A stretch of 64,000 nucleotides of DNA from Bacteroidaceae bacterium (GTDB lineage Bacteria; Bacteroidota; Bacteroidia; Bacteroidales; Bacteroidaceae): the NCBI GenBank assembly GCA_017938245.1, contig JAGBBX010000011.1, positions 1-64,000 of the forward strand, read 5' to 3'. Made by a program: the position numbers and the translations under genes. Below the pieces are notes generated by a model. The model had not been told where the DNA came from, did no database searches, and was given only the letters and a program-made list of their open reading frames with translations. This document shows positions 7,719-16,042 of this stretch, piece by piece. The first letter of the stretch is position 1. Each line of letters begins with the position of its first letter.

Positions 7719-10244
7719 TTATTTCAAAAGATTTATAAGTGCAATTACAACTGTTGCCAACGATGCCGATGTTGACGAAAGCGAAAGAATCTCAGTGGTA
7801 CTCATACCCTGACGGTGCACCTTAGTGGGTACAATAATTTCGCATCCCGGCTGAATGAGTTTACTTTTGCTTCCCTTGGCACGTGCCACTGTACCATTTT
7901 TGTAAATTATAATCGCCTTTGATTTCTTTGCATTCTGACCATATCCACCGGCCTGCTCGATATAATACTTAAGACTTTCATTCTCCTTATATGTCACAGT
8001 ATTGGGGTAGACAACATTTCCCGATATTTTTACAGTATTCGAGAACTGAGGGATAATAAGTTTATCGCCATCCTGCAATACAACGTCAAAATCGCTGCCG
8101 GGGTTATTCATTGCCTTATCGAGCTCAATACCCACAGTGTGAACATCAAGAACCTCAATCTTGCTTATATCCACCGAATCCATTTGGCGTTGTACAGTGC
8201 GCAGTGTCTGAAGCGCACGAGCCTTCTCTTCGGGTGACATACGTCTTTCGAGTCGCGCTCCTTTCGGATAGGCTCTATCCGAGAGACCGCCTGCACTCTT
8301 TACCAAGTCGCTCAGACGCATATTCTTACGGTCGAGCACGTATGTACCTGCAAAGGCAACCTCGCCCGAAATCTCGACATTCTGCTGCTCGTAATAACCG
8401 GGAGAACGACGCACATAGACAGCGTCATAGGGCTGTAGTTTAAAATTGCTACCGCGCGATACCAACAGACCTTTATCGATGGGGAATGTATATGTCTTGG
8501 CAATAGTATCGTTGCTTGTAAGCGCATTGGAATCTCTCATTCTTCTCACCACCTCGACACGTGCGGTAGATGCCTGGTCTTTCAGTCCTCCTGCCATAAG
8601 AATCACATCTTCGATGGTTGTATTCTCGGCAAAACGATATTTTCCGGGCATTGCAACCTCTCCGTATATATCAATAACCTTTATCTCCTCCATATCCGAG
8701 AGTGACGGAACATAAAGAATATCATTACTACGCAGTTCGATATCAATAGTTGTGCCTTCGACGATACCGGCCACATCTACTGATAGATTCTCCATTGTCA
8801 GGTCGGGTAAACGACGATTCAAGAGAGCACGATTTACGAAAGCATCGGGTTTAAGACCACCTGCTCGCTCTATGAGTTGCTTTACAGTTTTAATATTCCC
8901 ACCAAGCTGGAACTTTCCGGGGCGGAACAGAGCTCCCTTTGCCTCTACCATATTCTCGTAGCTGTCGGCAATGGAATCGACCGACATAACATCGCCGTCG
9001 CGCATCTTGAATGTTTTCTGTTCCTCGGCATCGAGAGTAAAAATCTGACGCTCACGCTCGCCCATACGTTCTATTCTAATATCTCCACGATAGGCCTCGC
9101 GGGCAAATCCTCCTGCATAGCGCAATAGGTCGGCAGCATTCTCTGTCGTCTTCATCTCGTACAACATTGGGCGCTTAACCTTACCCTGCACATCGACAAG
9201 ACAGTCGTATGTATCTACAATAATGGCATCGCCATCGGACAGGCGAATATCATTAGCTGTTTTACCGTTCAACAGATAATCGTACACGTCGACTGTGACA
9301 ACAGTTTTTCCGCCACGCGCAACCTTAATGGCACGCAGTGTACCAATCTCATTAACTCCTCCTGCCTGATAGATAGCGTGGAACACCGAAGCAAATGCCG
9401 AGAGAGCGTATGTACCGGGATTCTCGACCTCACCCATAACACTCACCTGAATTGTACGTATTTTGCCTAGAGACAACTTAATATGAGCATTGGGTTCATC
9501 GCCCGAGATACCTGCATATATACGACTGAATTGCTCTTTCAGATAGCTGTCGGCCTCTTTTACAGTCATTCCGCTAAGGTAGACGAGTCCCAGCATATCA
9601 ATATTCAGATAGCCATCGGGAGTAATCTCGTCAATCACTGTCGACTGCGATGCTCCCCATACATCTATAATAACCTCGTCACCGGGGCCCAATTTATAGT
9701 TTTCTGGAGTGGCAATATTCATATTAGGCTCGAAATTCAGCGCCTTATCACGGAAGATATTATGACCGAATATTTTGGGACGCTCATCCAATTTCATACG
9801 CAGCTCCATAAGAGCAACAGAATCGGGTATAAGCACATCAAGAGAGTCGGAGAAGAAACCAAAATCCTGCGAGATGGGCAAACGTTCCCTCTCATACAAA
9901 CCATTATTATCTCTTTCGTTTATATTCTTCTTTTTTCTTTTTCCCTGCTTCTCGAGTTTCTCTTTCTCTTCGAGATATGTCTTACGCAAACGGTTCAGTT
10001 GCGATTCGGGAACACCCTTCTTCAATAAATTTATAACAATCTGTTTACTATCGGTACCTTTGGCCTGCTCGGCTTTTATGTACTCCATAATCTCTTCATC
10101 GGTCATTACACCACCTTCGGAATAATCGCTTGTCTGAACAGTTCTCTCCTTCTTGTTCGAGACGGTCTGTTTACGGTTGCTGTTCTGTGCAAAGAGACAC
10201 TGCAATGCCATAATCAGAATCAAAAGCAGATAAGTTCGTCGCAT
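7719..10244 (-). CDS. Wza-like polysaccharide export protein with multiple SLBB domains
   Basis: Secreted outer-membrane export protein, 841 residues, about twice the length of enterobacterial Wza. A signal peptide (MRRTYLLLILIMALQCLFAQ) is followed by a charged helical region (to about 130), the poly-export domain (GPGDEVIIDVWGASQ, about 185-200), and repeated SLBB beta-grasp units (for example VMGEVENPGTYALSA, VDIYGEVAMPGKYRFAE, VEISGEVAFAGTYVLD, VKISGNVVYPNTVTY). A short hydrophobic segment (ATVVIALINLLK) ends the protein. It is the first gene of the capsule/EPS operon, downstream of a TATCTTTG promoter element. Confidence 0.9.
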   Translation of the reverse strand: MRRTYLLLILIMALQCLFAQNSNRKQTVSNKKERTVQTSDYSEGGVMTDEEIMEYIKAEQAKGTDSKQIVINLLKKGVPESQLNRLRKTYLEEKEKLEKQGKRKKKNINERDNNGLYERERLPISQDFGFFSDSLDVLIPDSVALMELRMKLDERPKIFGHNIFRDKALNFEPNMNIATPENYKLGPGDEVIIDVWGASQSTVIDEITPDGYLNIDMLGLVYLSGMTVKEADSYLKEQFSRIYAGISGDEPNAHIKLSLGKIRTIQVSVMGEVENPGTYALSAFASVFHAIYQAGGVNEIGTLRAIKVARGGKTVVTVDVYDYLLNGKTANDIRLSDGDAIIVDTYDCLVDVQGKVKRPMLYEMKTTENAADLLRYAGGFAREAYRGDIRIERMGERERQIFTLDAEEQKTFKMRDGDVMSVDSIADSYENMVEAKGALFRPGKFQLGGNIKTVKQLIERAGGLKPDAFVNRALLNRRLPDLTMENLSVDVAGIVEGTTIDIELRSNDILYVPSLSDMEEIKVIDIYGEVAMPGKYRFAENTTIEDVILMAGGLKDQASTARVEVVRRMRDSNALTSNDTIAKTYTFPIDKGLLVSRGSNFKLQPYDAVYVRRSPGYYEQQNVEISGEVAFAGTYVLDRKNMRLSDLVKSAGGLSDRAYPKGARLERRMSPEEKARALQTLRTVQRQMDSVDISKIEVLDVHTVGIELDKAMNNPGSDFDVVLQDGDKLIIPQFSNTVKISGNVVYPNTVTYKENESLKYYIEQAGGYGQNAKKSKAIIIYKNGTVARAKGSKSKLIQPGCEIIVPTKVHRQGMSTTEILSLSSTSASLATVVIALINLLK

Positions 10245-10356
10245 TTTTATATTCTTTAATTTACAATTATTAACTTTTTAAATGACAATCATATAAATAA
10301 CGCACACGCGCAAAAAATATTGCCCGTTTCAATGCATTATTTTTTCACACGAAGTG

Positions 10357-10364
10357 CAAAGATA
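10357..10364 (-). promoter_or_regulatory. -7 element of the capsule operon promoter
   Basis: On the minus strand this reads TATCTTTG, a full match to the Bacteroidetes sigma-ABfr -7 consensus TAnnTTTG, about 113 bases upstream of the export gene start. No clean -33 TTTG was found. Confidence 0.6.
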
Positions 10365-10429
10365 GTACTATTTTTTCTTAAAAAAGCACATTATAATAAG
10401 CATTAGATAAAAATCCAACGAAAAAATCG

Positions 10430-10437
10430 TATCTTTG
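10430..10437 (+). promoter_or_regulatory. -7 element of the fabD promoter
   Basis: TATCTTTG matches the Bacteroidetes TAnnTTTG element about 80 bases before the chosen fabD start. It is divergent from the capsule promoter 65 bases away. Confidence 0.6.
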
Positions 10438-10517
10438 CATCGATTTTTTCACATTTTGCTTCAAAAAGGCTAAAACGGCCTGTGAGCAGATTATTAAACC
10501 AAAAACAGAAAAAACAG

Positions 10518-11402
10518 ATGAAAGCATACGTTTTTCCCGGACAGGGAGCACAGTTCAGCGGAATGGGTAAAGAACTTTATGATATGAACCCATTGGCACG
10601 AATATATTTCGAAAAAGCAAATGAGATTTTAGGATTCCGCATTACCGATATAATGTTCTACGGAACCGACGAAGAGCTTAAACAGACCAAAGTAACTCAA
10701 CCGGCAGTGTTTATACACTCGGTTGTGACTGCACTTGCCCTCGAGAGTGAATTTACTCCATCTATGGTTGCAGGCCACTCTCTTGGCGAACTATCGGCAC
10801 TGACAGCAGCCGGAGCACTCTCTTTTGCCGACGGACTGACACTCGTCTATAAACGTGCGCTCGCAATGCAAAAAGCCTGTGAGATGCAGGAGTCGACAAT
10901 GGCAGCTATCATTGCCCTACCCGATGAAGATGTAGAGCGCATCTGCAAAGAGGTCAGCAAACAAGGCAATCTTGTTGTGGCAGCCAACTACAACTGCCCC
11001 GGACAGATTGTTATATCGGGTACCAAAGATGGCGTTGCCGTTGCCTGTGAAGCATTGAAAGCAGCCGGAGCAAAAAGAGCGTTGCCATTGAACGTAAGCG
11101 GTGCATTCCACTCGCCACTGATGCAACCCGCCAAAGAGGAACTTGAGGCTGCAATACGTGAGACAACATTCAGCACACCCATCTGCCCCGTATACCAGAA
11201 TGTAGATGGAAAGCCTCACACCAATCCCGACGAGATTAAGGAAAACCTTATAGCACAGCTCACCTCTCCCGTACGTTGGACAAGTTGCGTAAACGAGATG
11301 ATTAACGACGGTGCCACAGAATTTATTGAGTGTGGTCCCGGTGCAGTTCTTCAAGGTTTGATAAAGAAAATATCAACAGCCGTTACAACAACAAAGGCAT
11401 AA
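10518..11402 (+). CDS. fabD: Malonyl CoA-acyl carrier protein transacylase
   Basis: Transfers malonyl from CoA to acyl carrier protein for fatty-acid elongation, in the cytoplasm. The protein starts MKAYVFPGQGAQFSGMGKEL, the family's invariant N-terminus, which places the start at 10518 rather than at the in-frame ATG at 10482. The GHSLGE nucleophile elbow puts the catalytic serine at residue 88, and GAFHSPLM near residue 195 supplies the histidine. Length (294 residues) is normal. The amylase gene begins 12 bp after the stop, so the two are probably co-transcribed, although their functions are unrelated. Confidence 0.95.
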   Translation: MKAYVFPGQGAQFSGMGKELYDMNPLARIYFEKANEILGFRITDIMFYGTDEELKQTKVTQPAVFIHSVVTALALESEFTPSMVAGHSLGELSALTAAGALSFADGLTLVYKRALAMQKACEMQESTMAAIIALPDEDVERICKEVSKQGNLVVAANYNCPGQIVISGTKDGVAVACEALKAAGAKRALPLNVSGAFHSPLMQPAKEELEAAIRETTFSTPICPVYQNVDGKPHTNPDEIKENLIAQLTSPVRWTSCVNEMINDGATEFIECGPGAVLQGLIKKISTAVTTTKA

Positions 11403-11414
11403 ACAAAACCAATT

Positions 11415-13103
11415 ATGGCAAACAAAATAATCATATATCAGATGTTACCTCGCCTTTTCGGTAACACAACAACAAATTGCGTCGAGGGTGGCACTATAGC
11501 ACAGAACGGATGCGGAAAGTTCAACGACATTACCCGTAAAGCGCTGCGCACAATACACAATCTGGGAGCAACCCACGTGTGGTATACAGGTATACTCGAA
11601 CACACCACTCGCACCGGTTACACACAGTACGGCATAGAGAGCACCCATCCTGCAACAGTTAAAGGCGAGGCCGGTTCGCCATACGCCATAAAGGACTACT
11701 ACGACGTCGACCCCGACCTTGCCGTAGACGTACCCAACCGTCGCAAAGAATTTATCGCACTCATAGAGCGCACACATAAAGAGGGAATGAAAGTTATTAT
11801 GGACTTTATCCCCAACCACGTTGCACGTCACTACAAAAGCGACAATCGTCCTGCCGGAACATACGATTTTGGTCAGAATGACGACAAGAGCGCCTTCTTC
11901 CTGGGACACAATAATTTCTACTATCTTGGTGAGCAAGACTACGGATGCAACATCGACGCAAAGGAGAGTGCAGCCGAGAGATACAGCGAGTCGCCCCTGC
12001 GCGCAACAGGTAACGACTGTTTCGGTGCTCCTTCTCGCAACGACTGGTACGACACAGTGAAACTTAATTACGGTATCGATTACCGCACCGGTAATCGCCA
12101 ATTCTGCCCTGTCCCCGACACTTGGGTAAAGATGCTTAAGATTCTTAAATATTGGGCATCGCAAGGAGTAGACGGATTCCGTTGCGATATGGTCGAGATG
12201 ACCCCTGTTGAATTTTGGAACTGGGCGCTGCCTAAGGTTAAAGAGGAATATCCCCATCTTATATTCATTGGCGAGATTTATCAACCACACATCTACCGCA
12301 GTTTCATCAACGAGGGACACTTCGACTACCTCTACGACAAGGTTGGTCTTTACGACACCCTGCGCGCTGTAATGAATGGTTGCGCTTCGGCAAACGATAT
12401 TACATACACTCTGCAAAGCACCTCGGATATTCGTCAAAATATGTTGACATTCCTAGAGAACCATGATGAGCAACGCATTGCATCCGACTTTTTCGCTTCG
12501 AAAGCCGAAAGAGCTCTTGCAGCACTCATCGTATCAACAACAATCGACAGCCAGCCCTTTATGCTATATGCAGGCGAGGAGCTTGGAGAACGAGGTATGG
12601 ACAAAGAGGGATACAGCGGTGTCGATGGTCGTACTACCATTTTCGACTATTGGAGTGTCGACACGTTGCGTCGCCGTTGCAACAATGGGAAATACGATGA
12701 AGAGCTTCTAACAGACGAAGAAATATCGTTACAAAAATTCCATCGTCATTTACTCACTTTGTGCAACAGCAACGAAGCCCTGCGCGAGGGACGATTCTAC
12801 GACCTCCAGTATGCTAACCCCTATAGCGATAATTACGATAACAATCGCATATACAGTTATCTGCGCGGAACCGACAACGAGTTACTGCTTATTGTAGCAA
12901 ACTTTGGCGACAGCAACCGCATTTGCAAGGTAAATATTCCCCGAGAGGCATACGCCTATTTCTCGCGTGAGGCATCAAACAATTCAATAAAAACAAGCGA
13001 CTTGTTGTCGGGAAAAGAACTTGACATAACCCTATCGGCCGACGAACCAATAGAGCTTGAGATTCCGGCAAACAGCGGAGTGATAATACCAATAAAAATA
13101 TAA
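11415..13103 (+). CDS. GH13 alpha-amylase family glycosidase
   Basis: Alpha-glucan-active TIM-barrel enzyme of 562 residues. All GH13 catalytic residues are visible: nucleophile Asp258 in GFRCDMVE, acid/base Glu287 in FIGEIY, and Asp351 in ENHDEQR; the region I sequence DFIPNHVARHYKSDN is also present. The C-terminal 90 residues resemble the usual beta-sandwich. There is no signal peptide, so a cytoplasmic role in glycogen or maltooligosaccharide metabolism is likely. The N-terminus (YQMLPRLFGNTTTN) is like that of Bacteroidetes-specific GH13 members of unknown fine specificity. It directly follows fabD. Confidence 0.9.
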   Translation: MANKIIIYQMLPRLFGNTTTNCVEGGTIAQNGCGKFNDITRKALRTIHNLGATHVWYTGILEHTTRTGYTQYGIESTHPATVKGEAGSPYAIKDYYDVDPDLAVDVPNRRKEFIALIERTHKEGMKVIMDFIPNHVARHYKSDNRPAGTYDFGQNDDKSAFFLGHNNFYYLGEQDYGCNIDAKESAAERYSESPLRATGNDCFGAPSRNDWYDTVKLNYGIDYRTGNRQFCPVPDTWVKMLKILKYWASQGVDGFRCDMVEMTPVEFWNWALPKVKEEYPHLIFIGEIYQPHIYRSFINEGHFDYLYDKVGLYDTLRAVMNGCASANDITYTLQSTSDIRQNMLTFLENHDEQRIASDFFASKAERALAALIVSTTIDSQPFMLYAGEELGERGMDKEGYSGVDGRTTIFDYWSVDTLRRRCNNGKYDEELLTDEEISLQKFHRHLLTLCNSNEALREGRFYDLQYANPYSDNYDNNRIYSYLRGTDNELLLIVANFGDSNRICKVNIPREAYAYFSREASNNSIKTSDLLSGKELDITLSADEPIELEIPANSGVIIPIKI

Positions 13104-13245
13104 GAAGTTATTTAAATGCGTATCGCAACAAAACCAACGTTACATAGCCCGCTATGCGCCTTTGAAAAATGAAAAAACATCCTAAAAAAGACCTATAAAA
13201 ATTTCAAGGACATAAATTTAAACAGCTTCTAAACAACATTCTGAT

Positions 13246-13905
13246 ATGAGACGAATATTTTTTACATTTGCAATACTGCTCTCTGCAATTACAGCAATTC
13301 AGGCACAAGCCAAACTCGACTTTGACGATATAAAGGAGACAGTCGAGAACGAGAAGGACTATTTTCGGGATATAGTAAATGTATTTTTAAGCGACGATCC
13401 TCTTATACGCACCGGTGATATCGCCCTTGTCTATTACGGTCACTCCTATCTGCCCACATATAATGGAGGTAACGATAAGAACGAGGAAGAGCTAAAGAAT
13501 CAAATGGCAAAGGGAGACACAAAGAAAGTGTACGAGATTGCCAAAGAGATACTCTCGTACAACCCGGTGAGTCTGAACGCACTATTCTACGCTTGGCGTT
13601 CGGCCACAGATTTAGGTAAACCCGAGAGCGAAGTGACATCGTATGTTACAAAATATCTTAACATACTGAATATGATTACTACATACGGCGACGGCAAAAG
13701 CAGTCGCACACCGCTGTATGTTATTAATCCCGATGACCAGGATCATCTCCTATACGGAATTTTCGAGATAGAAGATGTTAAAGGACGACAACTCGACACC
13801 GAGACAATGTGCAACATAATAACAGTAGAACCCAGCAAGAAGTTCCCCTACCGCACAATGTATATAAACGTAAGCCGTTTCCTATCGCACACCTCGAAGA
13901 AATAA
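13246..13905 (+). CDS. DUF4919 family secreted protein
   Basis: Protein of 219 residues with a signal peptide (MRRIFFTFAILLSAITAIQAQA). The mature part, with LIRTGDIALVYYGHSY and NPVSLNALFYAWRSATDLG, resembles the DUF4919 family of Bacteroidetes. The middle is helical and may be TPR-like. No catalytic motif is evident and the function is unknown. It precedes mtgA by 19 bp and so probably shares a transcript with envelope genes. Confidence 0.72.
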   Translation: MRRIFFTFAILLSAITAIQAQAKLDFDDIKETVENEKDYFRDIVNVFLSDDPLIRTGDIALVYYGHSYLPTYNGGNDKNEEELKNQMAKGDTKKVYEIAKEILSYNPVSLNALFYAWRSATDLGKPESEVTSYVTKYLNILNMITTYGDGKSSRTPLYVINPDDQDHLLYGIFEIEDVKGRQLDTETMCNIITVEPSKKFPYRTMYINVSRFLSHTSKK

Positions 13906-13924
13906 TTCCCCAAGATACCTATAG

Positions 13925-14617
13925 ATGAAAAGAGCCTTTCGCTTCATACTTAAAGCCACTGTTACCTTTATAGTGCTAAGCATTATTTGGGTGGTAATCT
14001 ATAGGTTTGTGCCAATCCCGGGAACACTGCTTATGCTTAGTCGTAATATAAACGACGATGCACCAATACACTACGATTGGCAGCCTCTTGAAAATATTTC
14101 ACCACACCTTGCCCTTGCCGTTGTATCGTCAGAGGACAACCTTTTCACACAACACAACGGATTCGATATAAAGGCAATAAAGCAGGCACAAGAGGAAGCA
14201 AAGAAAGGGAAGCGACTACGTGGTGCCAGTACCATCAGCCAACAAACAGCCAAGAATGTATTTCTGTGGAACGGTCGTTCCTGGATACGCAAAGGATTAG
14301 AAGCCTACTTTACCGTACTCATAGAATTTATATGGGGTAAAGAGAGAATTATGGAGGTATACCTTAACTGCATAGAGATGGGTAATGGCATTTATGGTGC
14401 ATCGGCAGTTGCCAAGCATCATTTTGGAACAACAGCCGACAAACTCACCAAAAAACAGTGCGCACTTATAGCAGCCACACTACCCAATCCACGCAAATAC
14501 AATTCGGCAAAACCTTCCAAATATATGCTGAAACGTCAGTCCGACATACTTAAGTTGATGAGACTGATAGGCAAGGTCGATTACAACGACAACGAGTATA
14601 AAAAAGTGAATAGATAG
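13925..14617 (+). CDS. mtgA: Monofunctional peptidoglycan glycosyltransferase
   Basis: GT51 enzyme that polymerises lipid II into glycan strands at the outer face of the inner membrane. It has 230 residues with one N-terminal transmembrane helix (about 10-28). The family signatures are present: VVSSEDNLFTQHNGFD with the catalytic glutamate, and GASTISQQTAKNVFLW, followed by KERIMEVYLNCIEMGNGIYG. No transpeptidase domain follows, so it is the monofunctional type. It lies between DUF4919 and a SanA-like gene with 13-19 bp gaps, suggesting a cell-envelope operon. Confidence 0.93.
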   Translation: MKRAFRFILKATVTFIVLSIIWVVIYRFVPIPGTLLMLSRNINDDAPIHYDWQPLENISPHLALAVVSSEDNLFTQHNGFDIKAIKQAQEEAKKGKRLRGASTISQQTAKNVFLWNGRSWIRKGLEAYFTVLIEFIWGKERIMEVYLNCIEMGNGIYGASAVAKHHFGTTADKLTKKQCALIAATLPNPRKYNSAKPSKYMLKRQSDILKLMRLIGKVDYNDNEYKKVNR

Positions 14618-14630
14618 AGAAAGAGAGACA

Positions 14631-15242
14631 ATGAATATCAAAAAGATACTGCTACGCCTGTTCGGCACCATATTTTTTCTTCCACTTGCCCTCTTTTTTA
14701 TGGTCGTTGCTTGTGACATTGTAATAAGCAATAGTGCATCGGAAAAACTATACAACAACATCGACAGCATCCCCAAGAACAAAGTATGCGTGGTTCTTGG
14801 CACAACACCTTATCGCAAAGGATACCCGGGTGGCAACCCCTACTTCAACTACCGCGTCGAAGCAGCAGCACAGCTCTACAAGAAAGGAGCAGTAAAGCAG
14901 ATAATAGTAAGCGGTGACAGCAGCAAAAACTATGACGAGACGACAAAAATGCGTGATGCACTTGTAAAACGCGGTGTACCACGCAAAGCAATAACACGCG
15001 ACACAAAAGGGCAAAGCACTATAGCAAGCATAGAGCGTATGAAAGAGCATTTTAAACTCGAGGAATTCACCATAGTTTCGCAGCAATTTCAGAATGAGCG
15101 CGCAGTCTTTCTTGCCAAACACTCGGGTCTTGATGCCATTGGATACAATGCAAAAGATATAAATGTAAAGAAAGGGTATCGAGTATATTTCCGTGAAAAA
15201 CTTGCCCGCGTAAAAGTCTTTATCGACATACTAAGCAAATAA
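14631..15242 (+). CDS. SanA/ElyC-like DUF218 envelope protein
   Basis: Membrane-anchored protein of 203 residues with one N-terminal helix (about 8-30) and a DUF218 domain facing the periplasm. The motifs VVLGTTPYRKGYPGGNPYF, NYRVEAAAQLYKKG, IIVSGDSS and TKGQSTIASIERM match the SanA group, which in enterobacteria affects vancomycin permeability; its biochemical activity is not settled. The neighbour mtgA fits a role in peptidoglycan or lipid carrier metabolism. Confidence 0.82.
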   Translation: MNIKKILLRLFGTIFFLPLALFFMVVACDIVISNSASEKLYNNIDSIPKNKVCVVLGTTPYRKGYPGGNPYFNYRVEAAAQLYKKGAVKQIIVSGDSSKNYDETTKMRDALVKRGVPRKAITRDTKGQSTIASIERMKEHFKLEEFTIVSQQFQNERAVFLAKHSGLDAIGYNAKDINVKKGYRVYFREKLARVKVFIDILSK

Positions 15243-15287
15243 GCAAAAAATATCCCCTACTTGCTTTTTTATTCGGTTTACATTAGC

Positions 15288-15295
15288 TAAATTTG
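15288..15295 (+). promoter_or_regulatory. -7 element upstream of the 5'-nucleotidase gene
   Basis: TAAATTTG matches the Bacteroidetes -7 consensus 45 bases before the ATG. A possible -33 TTG sits at 15261-15263, somewhat farther away than usual. Confidence 0.5.
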
Positions 15296-15339
15296 CAGTA
15301 ACGGCAAAAACAATTATGTAAACAATAAAAGCACGATAT

Positions 15340-15786
15340 ATGAGTAAGAAAACAATATTTTTTGATATGGACGGTGTCCTTGTCAATTTCGAGTCGGGTA
15401 TAGAGAGACTTAGCGACGAAGTAAAAGAGCAGTACAAAGGAAGACTCGATGAGGTGCCAGGCATCTTTGCACTTATGGATCCAATCCCCGGAGCACGCGA
15501 GGCAGTACGTCTGCTTGCCAAGCACTACGATGTATACATCCTGTCTACCTCACCCTGGAACAACCCCACAGCAGCAAGTGACAAGATAGAGTGGGTAAAA
15601 AAACATATGAACGAGATATTCCACAAACGTGTAATTCTTACCCACCACAAGGAACTATGCCAAGGCGACTACCTCATTGACGACCGCAGCAAGAACGGTG
15701 CAAGCGAGTTCAAGGGCGAGTGGATACATCTTGGTTCAAAGGAGTTTCCCGATATGGACGCAGTACTAAGCTACCTGCTTATGTAA
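15340..15786 (+). CDS. 5'(3')-deoxyribonucleotidase (NT5C type, HAD superfamily)
   Basis: HAD-fold phosphatase of 148 residues expected to dephosphorylate deoxyribonucleoside monophosphates. The start MSKKTIFFDMDGVLVNF carries the DxDGV nucleophile motif, ILSTSPWNNP is motif II, and LIDDRSKNGASEF is motif IV. The first promoter-like element lies just upstream and a 38-bp palindrome just downstream, so it can be a separate unit from mtgA-sanA. Confidence 0.85.
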   Translation: MSKKTIFFDMDGVLVNFESGIERLSDEVKEQYKGRLDEVPGIFALMDPIPGAREAVRLLAKHYDVYILSTSPWNNPTAASDKIEWVKKHMNEIFHKRVILTHHKELCQGDYLIDDRSKNGASEFKGEWIHLGSKEFPDMDAVLSYLLM

Positions 15787-15833
15787 CATCATTTCTGTAG
15801 ACAGAAGCAGTCACTGACATAAAAACCTACTAT

Positions 15834-15871
15834 TAACGTCACAATAAAAGCGCGCTTTTATTGTGACGTTA
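15834..15871. terminator. Perfect 38-bp palindrome, probable terminator
   Basis: The sequence TAACGTCACAATAAAAGCG and its exact reverse complement abut at 15852/15853, with CGCG at the centre. The plus strand continues with CTTTTTAT, so it can end nucleotidase transcripts. Confidence 0.65.
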
Positions 15872-15910
15872 CTTTTTATAAAATTAAAACTTAAAAAAGG
15901 AGGACTCGGT

Positions 15911-15967
15911 ATGCCTATAATAATAGATTATTACAAACCGGGTACCGAAGAGCCGAAAAAGATATGA
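15911..15967 (+). CDS. Possible 18-residue micro-protein
   Basis: A short frame encodes MPIIIDYYKPGTEEPKKI and stops at TGA. It is preceded 6-8 bases upstream by AAGGAGG, an unusually complete Shine-Dalgarno sequence for this phylum. It sits between the 38-bp palindrome and another hairpin, in a gap between convergent genes. No promoter with TAnnTTTG was seen directly upstream. It may be a small peptide, a relic of a larger gene, or chance. Confidence 0.25.
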   Translation: MPIIIDYYKPGTEEPKKI

Positions 15968-16011
15968 AACGACTCTCGAAATATAGATAACATACTATAA
16001 ATGAGAGTCGT
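15956..16011 (-). terminator. Hairpin after the NhaC-type antiporter gene
   Basis: Nine-base arms GAGAGTCGT (16003-16011) and ACGACTCTC (15969-15977) pair. On the minus strand the stem is followed, after about eight bases, by TTTTTC. It lies about 30 bases after the antiporter stop codon. Confidence 0.45.
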
Positions 16012-16042
16012 CAATATTCAGATATACTATATAATAATCTAC

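Noticed and set aside
10482..10517. Upstream fabD start giving 12 extra residues
   Set aside because: The extra residues are lysine/glutamine-rich and outside the family; MKAYVFPGQGAQ is the standard N-terminus.
11445..12437. 330-codon frame antisense to the GH13 gene
   Set aside because: It mirrors a gene with complete catalytic motifs; cysteine/valine-rich composition is typical of an antisense shadow.
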